Assembly (NCBI GenBank): GCA_010015675.1
Contig: ML976992.1
Coordinates: 822,491-886,490 of the forward strand
Source: Byssothecium circinans
Lineage: Eukaryota > Ascomycota > Dothideomycetes > Pleosporales > Massarinaceae
Reading direction: 5' to 3'
DNA length: 64,000 nt
A program made the translations under genes and the position numbers. This document shows, one piece after another, positions 56,001 through 64,000 of the stretch. A model generated the notes under the pieces. The model ran no database searches. It was not told the DNA's origin and worked only from the letters and a program-made list of their open reading frames with translations. Positions within the stretch are counted from its first letter, which is position 1, and every line of letters starts with the position of its first letter.

Positions 56001-59000
56001 CACTTTGTACCTAGGAGTTTACGTACGTCCTGATCACGATCACTAAGAATGATCTCAAAGTCGTTTTGCATTGCGCTACGCAGTTTCTGGAGTTGACCTG
56101 TGTATGGTGTCAAGACGGCGATATCACTACTGGCATAAACACCCTGGCGGACCAGGTGACGAACGAAGGCATGCACCATTGTGACTTCCCAACTGTTGGC
56201 TTTCGACTTCTGATGATGTACATCGGAAGGATTGCCGTCCTCTAAATTGTCATGGTTGAGCCAGAAGACATTGTTCCGCATGCCAACAACGTCCGGAAGC
56301 TGAGCCGTCGTTGGGTGATCGATCAGCTTGTCGTAGAGGGTCTCTCGAACCAACGTAGAAATTGTCGGTCGCATACGTCGTTGCACGTTCAGTTGGGCGA
56401 CAGGCACCAAAGGTCTTCCGGGTTCCCCAACAGAGAGTCTTTCGAACTGACTGCGATCCAATGCGTGAAGCCGTCCCTTCTGTGTTTCGAGAGACAGATC
56501 TTTGAAATTGTTGATAGATGGTCGAAGCTGCTCATGGTCGCCGATCTGGATGAAGTGTTCTACGCTTGGAAGCAATGCCGACAACATGTGTGCTTCTAGG
56601 ACCTCGCCTGCTTCTTCGCAAATGATAATTTTGGACGGCACACGCTTCAGGGTTGTGATGTTCTTGGCGAGACCCGTTGTCGTGATACCTATGACGTCCG
56701 CATCTTCCAACACCCGACGATCAACTTCATCATGTATCATCTTGAGCTCAGCTTGTTTTGACTTCGCCTCGTCGATGACTTCAACCAACCTGTTCCTCAA
56801 GTCTTGCTGCAGCTCTTGCACCCAGAAGTGGATCAATGTGCGTCTTTCAGACGGCAGAAGCGTGTTTACATTGTTCTCCGCCTTGCGCAATAGAGTTTTC
56901 AAGTTCGTCACGTTGAATCTTCCATCTGATGTCGAAGGCATGTTCAGTGAGCGCCAGATGTCGAAGGGATGTCGGCCAGCCAGAGTAAATCCTTCTGCAT
57001 CCGTCTGGTTAAACTGATTGAAAATGAGGCGATGATTCTGTTGCAAGTAGAATTTCAAGTGTTTCCAGTCCACCTGTTGTCGTGCATTGCTGATGCGATT
57101 CATGAGTAGTTCAACATTGGATTGCGTGTTTTCCAAGACATCGTAGGCTTTACTAGCTTCGTAGCGTTCAAACTTCGTCTTGCCTTCTGCTTGGGCGATC
57201 TTCCTTAAGTTGTGGTCCTCAAGCTTTATGGAGTTGCTTCGGCCACCTATGCGAATGATCTTTTTGATACCAGTATCGATGAGATGCTCCAGAAATTGGT
57301 CAAGAGCATGGTTCGTGTAGCATCTGTCTGGCTATCAGCAATTGCCTCACGTTACTTGAGTCTACCACGAGTGATGGAACATGATATTGATGGCACTCAC
57401 ACGACGACGATTGGGCCCAAGTTCACCTTCTTCTTAGCATCGAGTAACACCTTCATCAACTTGACACCCAGGTACGATTTACCGGTCCCGGGTGGGCCCT
57501 GTATAAAAGCAAACTCGCGTGTAAGCGCGGCTATCAATGCACGACACTGACCACGATCTAGCTCTGTTCGCTTCTCTACGTCGTCGACAAGACTATTGTC
57601 GTCAGGGCTAGACGATGAACGGATTGAGACATGGCCGCTGTTGTCCTTGAGTATTGAGGCGAGCGAGAAGGAGAAGCCTGCGCCACGCGCATATAGAGGC
57701 GGGGGGATGCGAAAGTACGTCGGGTTTCCGGCGGATTCTCCGTCTCGATCCGGGACAATCCATTGGCGAAAGGGTAGACGACTCAAACTCTGCATGTCTT
57801 GAAGGTTTTCCAGAATGGGAAGGAATGTCGCAGGAAGGATACGTGGAAACTCGAGGAGTATTCCTGGACTGGGACGAAGACTGAGATCAACCAGAGTCGA
57901 AACTCCCGATTGATCTTTCGACAAGAGCCTTGCAGTGATTGTCACCACATCGTCGCTGTGGGTGAAGCCTTTGTCCTTGGATGCATCTGCACTCCTACGA
58001 GAAACTGCCAAGAAGAAATGCTGCACTGTTCCATTCTCCACCAAGATGAGGGAGAGGAGGACGCCTTCCTCCAAGCGTTTGGACTCCTCCCACCATTTTC
58101 GCTTATTTGCAGATGTCTTGCTCTGAATGGACTGTGGTTGGGCGAAAGATATCTGAATTTGAAGTCCACCTCTCTTGTCAAACATGATGTTACTAATAAA
58201 TGCGCCCAAGTAGGCATATGCATGGATGTCTCCGAAATTTGGTCTGACGTTGGCCAATGACGCAGGATCCTTTGAGATAGTGTTGACAAGGTCGCCAAGA
58301 GCTGCTTTCAGATCCCCAAAGATGTCAAAACGAAGTAAGCGAAAGTGTGTATCGATGTGCCTTTCGGCTCTGTCTGTGAGGTAATGAGGCTGATCGGGGC
58401 TTGTGAAGGGAAGAAAGTCTGCCGCATTGCTGGATATCTCTTCTCTCGTAGGGAAGATATCCATGTCTGTTATGAATGCTTTGTCGTTGTCATGACGATC
58501 GCGAGGTATGTCAATGCGTCGAGGGTAAGCAGAGCCTATAGCAGAGACGGGCCCTTGATCAAGCTGGGGCTCAGTGACTGGCGAGAGAAGGCCTTGTGCG
58601 CGAGCAATCATGGCTCTGAAGGCCCTTGTGTTTGTAGTGATAACCTGTGATGTGATGGATGTCGTGCCGTTTGTACTCAAATGTGCTGTGTTGTCCAACG
58701 TATCCAGCAGTGTATGAAGTTCTTCGTTGAACCTCGCGCGTGTTTCTCGCCTCAGCAACTCTGCGAGTGCCTTGGAAACGGTAAAGATTGTTGTCTCAAT
58801 GTCTTCAGTTGAGACAGTACCTCTCGTATCAGTGGCAATGGTGGTGATGACCTCGCAGCAATGCTGGAAGAACGGGATGGCTCGAACGCCATTTGCTCCG
58901 GACATGAAATTGTACAAGGTTCCCACGTAGGTATCGAGAGAGAGAGAATCTAACAGCGAGGCGTGCGTCATGACTAGAAGGAAACTTCGAGACGCACGGT

Positions 59001-59607
59001 AGAACTCAAGATTCGATTGCGATGGAAGACTCATAAGCGTTCGGATGTGTAGTAAGCCGAAGGATTCCTCGTTCTCAAGATCCTTTGGGAGCTGCTGTTT
59101 CCAATCGCGGTTGTCGTCGTTGAGTATGCGCAGGGCGTCATCCCAGACTGAAATTTGATATACAGATTAGCAAAAACCGTATCACGAACACGTAGCATAG
59201 TGATACATACTCTTCTGGCGCTTCGGAGCATGCAGTGGTCCAGCTGGATCGCGGAGAAGTCTCTTCCAATCGCGATATAGGCCTGCCACGCGCAATTGCT
59301 CTGGAGTTTCGTCGACTCTCTTCGCTTGTCGAGTTCCGTCCCGTGGACGATCTCCGCCCGGAGCTGTATCGTGAGAGAACCTGCAGCTAGCGCCGAATTT
59401 ACCTGTACGTTTCGCACGTTACTCGTCAGTGGATTGCCTTGTGAGGAATCGGAAACGAATAAGACAACTGCCATATCACGCACGAGGGATAATGATACGC
59501 AAGTGCGTGTTTGCGAACTTACATTGACCGTGTCTCTGGAAGTGATAGCACACAGAAGAATTTGGCCGCCCTCCAGGACCACGGCGACCTCCAGAAGAAG
59601 ATGCCAT
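53075..59607 (-). CDS. NFX1-type zinc-finger SF1 helicase (ZNFX1 / Hrr1 / SAD-3 type)
   Basis: Seven exons (59607-59523, 59402-59211, 59147-57401, 57323-56027, 55891-54881, 54733-53270, 53197-53075) join in frame to give 1972 aa. It starts with a CCCH finger: C20, C29, C35, H39 (CYHFQRHGQCKFGASCRFSH). After an armadillo-like region comes a UPF1-like SF1 helicase: FIQGPPGTGKS (P-loop 643-650), CYTNHALDQFLEHLI (motif Ia), IIICEEAGEVLEAH (Walker B), QIGDHEQLRP (motif III), LNVQRRMRP, VLTPYTGQLQKLR, ATVDNFQGEEAKIIIVSLVR (V) and TNRINVLLSRA (VI). Then a long series of NFX1-type Cys/His fingers (LPCGHP, CGHTCPGTCGRC, CQQSCHSGTDCGLC…). The C-terminus has FAIGECGMPMEQATCPECG, the RZ-type finger. Relatives are S. 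pombe Hrr1, Neurospora SAD-3 and animal ZNFX1, which act in RNA silencing and dsRNA defence. The splice sites were read by eye, and all phases agree. Confidence 0.93.
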
Positions 59608-62251
59608 ACCGATGATGCTGCTCCAGGTATGATCGAGGAATTTTGATCGTGCTGATACTATCAAGAGCTGCTGGATAATGTACAAGGAAAACCGCCTTCC
59701 AAGCTCTTCTTGAATGAGTGGTATTGAAGTAAGAGGAAAATGAGAGGAAGAAACATCACTTGGAAGCAAACGGCAAGAGCGGAGCACATGCATATGCAAT
59801 TGGCCGTGATGAAGGTCTCAGATTGAATGATTGATACGATACACACTCCTCGTTTGCCGCCAGACGTGCATTGCATATGCGGACAGCCATATTGATGGCC
59901 ACAGATCGATTAGGCGGCGCAAGCTAGTATTTGACTGTGAATAGATGGCGACCGAATGGTCTGACCGTGGATAGACAGCGACGGAATAAAGTGTGCAAAG
60001 TCGTGCGGCACCTACTCGATTCGCCTGGAACTATCCTATCGTGTCAAAGTGGGCGAAATAGTGTATCGTCAGTCATACAAGACGTGAGTTCTGATTGTAT
60101 CGATACCGCTCTTTCAGGTGACACCAGGTGCTCGTCGTTCGGGACGCTACAGCCTCTAGCTGCGGGGCTGGCTTTGGAAACACCGGTCTCTCACCGAAAG
60201 ATGATCTCAGGAATCAAGCTACGGAAGTTTGCGCCGTTGTCAAAGCTCAAGGACTTGGTGAAGTATTAGGTACTAAATCGCCCTTAAGCGTTGCAAGATG
60301 TTGGCTGTTACCGGTGAAGACGCTGTGGGAAACATTATGCCAATGGTTCATCTCATATTTTTTATCTGGGAAGACAAACAGCAAAGAACTGCAGCTGCTG
60401 AGTAAAAGAATGACCCGAAGGCTTTGAGATGATCGTGGAGGTTGTTGCTGGCGCTTCCAATGGAGTTTAGCGTTCGGAGAAACAAAATTCCGGTGCCACT
60501 AGAGCATTTGAGAAAAGCTCAACGAACTTTTGCTTCTGCGACCACCACCACCTCCCACATCGTACACACGCACGACAGGGCGTTAACATGCGCGCCTTGA
60601 TCTTCATTGCTCAATCCTTTTACTAATTCAGCATCGCGACTAGCATTGCGCGCAAGGTAGGCTTTCCCGCCTCTTCACACTCCCTGCAGAAGATTATACT
60701 ATCGAAACAATCCAACTCCTATAGCGTCATGAAGGACCACAATACTCTAGAATTACAATGATGCACATCATTCCACAGCTCTTCATTCATCAGAAGCTTG
60801 AGCCATCGCTAACGCGCATATCAGGACCGTCTCGCATTTGACCTCTGCGCAGTCGCCCGCTTTGACATCTTCAAAAGGTACGGCAACTCTTTCCCCGCTT
60901 TCTCGCAACCCCCTTGGCATAGTGATGATTATATGACACGGAAAGGCATTCCTCAATCCGAACACATAGTGTCGATTCTGTCAAACTAGTTTCAGCCTTG
61001 TCTGATCATGCCCTCACCACTCATCTTCTCTCGCACTCCCATTCGAGTTCACAGAGCTAACGGTGTCCTCCAATAGGTACATACTCCCATTCCCGCATTG
61101 CCTCCACGGCACCGACGTCCCCTTCTCATGATGAAAACCCTTCGATGCGTCGGGCGGACAGATTGTACTCCTCGACTGGCATCCGTTGCAACAGGCCGTA
61201 CAAACCTGTGGGTGTTTGGGAGGGGAGGTACTTGTTGATATAGCATCCCCTGATTGACTTGATACTCCACACATTGTTGTATACTGTGGCTTTGATCTCG
61301 CACTGACGGCGGCCGCAGGTATGCACATAGTTCTCTGCGCTGTTGGTGCTCCATCTTGTTATGATGATATCTTGATATTCACACTGTGTGAACGGTCTTC
61401 CGTTTTGATCTTACCAAAAAAATCTGATTTAATGAGGTATGTCGGTATCATCACGCCGCCGAAGGTTCCTTCGCTAACAAGCACCAGCCTGATCTCAGAT
61501 GGCACCCAGCCTTCAGTTTCACGACTTTTGTCTTCGCCCAGTTGTGTCCGAAGCTGACGAAGTCTCGTTTATAGGTTACCCTTCGTCGCATCGTGGAGTT
61601 CTATTTTCTGGTCCATGGGTACGTACCTCAATACTTTCCATTCCTCACCCTTCACCTGATGAAAAATCTTATGCTGTTCTTACCGAGTTCATCGTTGAAG
61701 AAACAAACCAATCACCTTGGAGAACTGACCTCGACTTCCATCCCCACGCTTGTCAACGCATCCAACCTCGACGGTAACTGACCACAAGCAGAATTGCCAA
61801 TACATGACCGTTATGAATAAAGTGTACATACACTGTAGCGAGTAGCGTAGTATCAATGCAATCAATCTTCCACGTATCAGTTTTTCGTTCATGCTTCTGT
61901 CGGTGTACAATTGTCTACGTGTTCCACCATGCAATTCCTCCAACACCTACCTGCTTAGCACTCACTAGGTACATCCGCCCATGTGCCATTCCACCTGCTC
62001 CACCAACATCTAGACCACACCTACCATCCGGTCCCACCCGAACCAACGTTCTTTCCCCAATCTTCTACCAATGCGAGTCAGTGCCCGTCCTATTCGAGAC
62101 TGGTTCCCCCACAACTCGCGTACCGGTATTATCGGTGTAAAAAGGCGGTCAACGTCCACAGAACCAAACCAAAAACCAAGAAAGAAAAAAGAATAGCCAA
62201 TGAATAGGTGCAGTACATTGAGTTGCCAAACAAGGGGGGAAAAAGGACTAG

Positions 62252-62275
62252 GTAGTTAGTTAGTTAGTTAGTTAG
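62252..62275. repeat. (TTAG)n microsatellite
   Basis: About five to six tandem ttag/gtta units followed by ggtact. Too short and internal to be telomeric; a simple repeat. Confidence 0.8.
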
Positions 62276-62574
62276 GTACTGTTGGCGTGATCTTTTGGCT
62301 GCATATTGTTCCTGTCAATCTTTTCTCGTTTTTGTGTTTTGCTTTGTTTTGCTTTACTTTGCTTTGCTGGGGGGATCTAATGCGAACTAAGAACGACGTG
62401 TCGTGTCGTGTTGTGTCGTGCTGAGGCTAGTGGTAGCTGTTGTAATGCTCTAGCTTGCTGTGCTGTACGTGGAAGACATGTGTAGGTAGGATCATGGATG
62501 GATGAAGTTGCGGTGGGGATGGTATGCACTGTACTGTACTGTACGTGGTTTTGAACGGTGGGGTGGGGTGGGGA

Positions 62575-62597
62575 CATGGCATGGCATGGCATGGCAT
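62575..62597. repeat. CATGG pentanucleotide microsatellite
   Basis: Tandem catgg units read directly, followed by catgttatgttatg. Confidence 0.85.
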
Positions 62598-64000
62598 GTT
62601 ATGTTATGCAGGAGCGGGACCGCTACCGTTGATAGCGTAGGGCGAAGGTAGCGGTGTGGGATGTTTGTTTGTTTGTTGCTCTTTCTTGGGCGTTGTTGTG
62701 GCATGGGAGGTGAAGTTGGTGTTGGTGTTGGTGACGGGGGTTTGAAGTTTATGGGGTGTAATTCCACTAGAAAAATGCTTACGGTAAGTGAGATAGGTGT
62801 GAGGCCTGAAAGTTTTAGGTACTGTATCACGCTTTGTATCTACCTTCGGTAAGGTTTGCGAAAAGGGTTTATCGGGCTTATTGCCTGAGATTTCAGCACC
62901 GTGAGAGGATGCGGTGTGAGGGACCGAATTGAATTGGATCGAATCTAATCGAATTGGTGGTGTGGAAGTTTTTTTGTTTTTTTATGAGGGAAGTCAAGTG
63001 GGAGTATGTGCCAGTTGGTGATACAAATTCTTTTTGATAAGTTGAGCAAGAGCGTCGAAGAAGTTCACATACGCACTGCAGAGGATGACCATCTGGCAGA
63101 AGCGCTGAGAGACCCAGCAGTCGACTTGCCTATGCAGGTACTCTTGCATCGACTCGGGCATCGAAGAAGCGCCCACGTGCTCGCACGAAACAGCCCTACA
63201 CGTTATCAGCAACGCAAAGTAGAATCTCAGGACCCAACACGCGAGCTCCGTCGCGAACCTGAGGCCCTACCTCACCATTCCACATCAAAAAGGCCTCTAA
63301 TGCTCACCCACGTGTACGACCCGACTCTCACTTCCAACATTTGACCCCCAATGTCAGCCTTACAAACCCAAACCCGCATGTCTCGAGCAATAAGCAGGGA
63401 CGAAGCCGTGGTCGCAAGAATTGCCCGTAAGACGACAATCGACATACGAGGCTGACAACATCCCAAGCAAGGTAATCATAACAAGCTGAGTATTATCCCT
63501 TCTCGTACGCAGCACCTCCCTGTGTGGCATGTATTCGGAAGGCGATTCGCGAAGCCTGAGGTGAGATCGGGAATCCATTCTCACCCTTCCCACGTCAGCC
63601 ACCATCGGGAGAACGTATCACGATAGATGATCCCGTTGCTCGGGACGGTCCTTTTACGCCGGAGGCCAAGTTCCCTTGATGATTCTAGATTGCCTTTTTT
63701 AGGCGGGTGCTGATGTAATATAGCAGCGTTATTTTGGTCGTGGAGTGACCGCATCGGTTCGGTGTTGGTGCGGGATGGGGAAGGTAGGACATGAGTGAGC
63801 GCTAGGTCGGTAATTGGTCGCGTTACAGACAGGGACACCGTATACCGTGCAGGTACGCAGATGGCGGCATTGCATCAATGCCATTAGAGAGTGATAGGAG
63901 AGCAGCTAGAAAACCTTGCTCGTGAGGCTGGTGGTTGGAACTTGGAGCGCCGTTGCACGTCAAGGTGTGTTATTGTTGCGCGCAGACTTGCCCTCGTAAA

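Larger units (their letters stand above)
59608..64000. other. 4.4-kb terminal region without a supportable gene
   Basis: Upstream of the helicase gene. Simple sequences: (ttag)n at about 62252-62275, cttttgctttgttttgc tracts near 62330-62370 and catgg x5 at about 62575-62597. Around 63000-63300 both strands are open for ~70-110 codons; neither product (a Cys-containing minus-strand 72-mer or a plus-strand 112-mer) matches a family I know. A small spliced gene there cannot be excluded. Confidence 0.35.

Noticed and set aside
62252..62275. Telomere-like TTAG repeat
   Set aside because: The fungal telomere unit is TTAGGG. This is a short internal tetranucleotide microsatellite.
62994..63344. 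Overlapping open frames on both strands near 63.0-63.3 kb
   Set aside because: Neither product could be tied to a family, and no convincing splice or start context decides between strands.
1..64000. CRISPR arrays, rRNA, or prokaryotic operon features
   Set aside because: No regularly spaced direct repeats of CRISPR type, no rRNA-like sequence, and the gene structure is clearly fungal.

Overview
The window is nuclear DNA of a filamentous ascomycete (Pezizomycotina), most likely a Dothideomycete. The signs are multi-exon genes with short introns (mostly 46-90 nt, GT...AG, CTAAC/CTAAT-type branch points just before the acceptor), separate divergently transcribed ATP-citrate lyase subunit genes, fungal-only families (DUF6594, a retropepsin-like protein), and AT-richer repeat blocks holding stop-riddled gene relics, as repeat-induced point mutation (RIP) leaves. 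The class-level placement is inference.

Layout. 0-10.5 kb: 3' part of exosome subunit RRP42 (+), a membrane-anchored histidine-phosphatase-like protein (-), a retropepsin-like protein (+) and a DUF6594 membrane protein (-). 12.9-15.2 kb: an Mx-like dynamin GTPase (+). 17.4-22.7 kb: ATP-citrate lyase ACL1 (-) and ACL2 (+), head to head over about 1.1 kb. 22.7-32.8 kb: a gene-poor block with two copies of a MITE-like element with terminal inverted repeats, other dispersed repeats, a minisatellite, gene relics, a 27-G tract and a 13-base gap of N. 32.8-38.0 kb: a GNAT acetyltransferase (-), a large helical/TPR-like protein (-) whose first exon holds a 64-nt hairpin, and divergently a decayed Ras-like gene (+). 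38.0-41.7 kb: repeats plus a dead FAD-linked oxidase. 41.8-51.1 kb: a compact housekeeping block with a TBC Rab-GAP (-), a Spartan-type SprT protease (+), mitochondrial ribosomal protein uL23m (-) and an unidentified 674-aa protein (+). 51.2-53.0 kb: another repeat island. 53.1-59.6 kb: a seven-exon NFX1-type zinc-finger helicase (ZNFX1/Hrr1/SAD-3 type, -). 59.6-64 kb: no gene I can support.

How genes work together. The clear functional pair is ACL1/ACL2, which form one enzyme supplying cytosolic acetyl-CoA. Rrp42 and the helicase act in RNA decay and RNA silencing, and Spartan in DNA-protein crosslink repair. The repeat islands share families with each other: one family recurs at about 15.3, 24.6 and 40.2-41.0 kb, another at 27.5 and 38.0 kb. 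One of these sits directly beside a copied 3' end of the 49-51 kb gene. Exon junctions were worked out by eye from splice signals and reading frame; where I give protein lengths, the exon sums are exact multiples of three.
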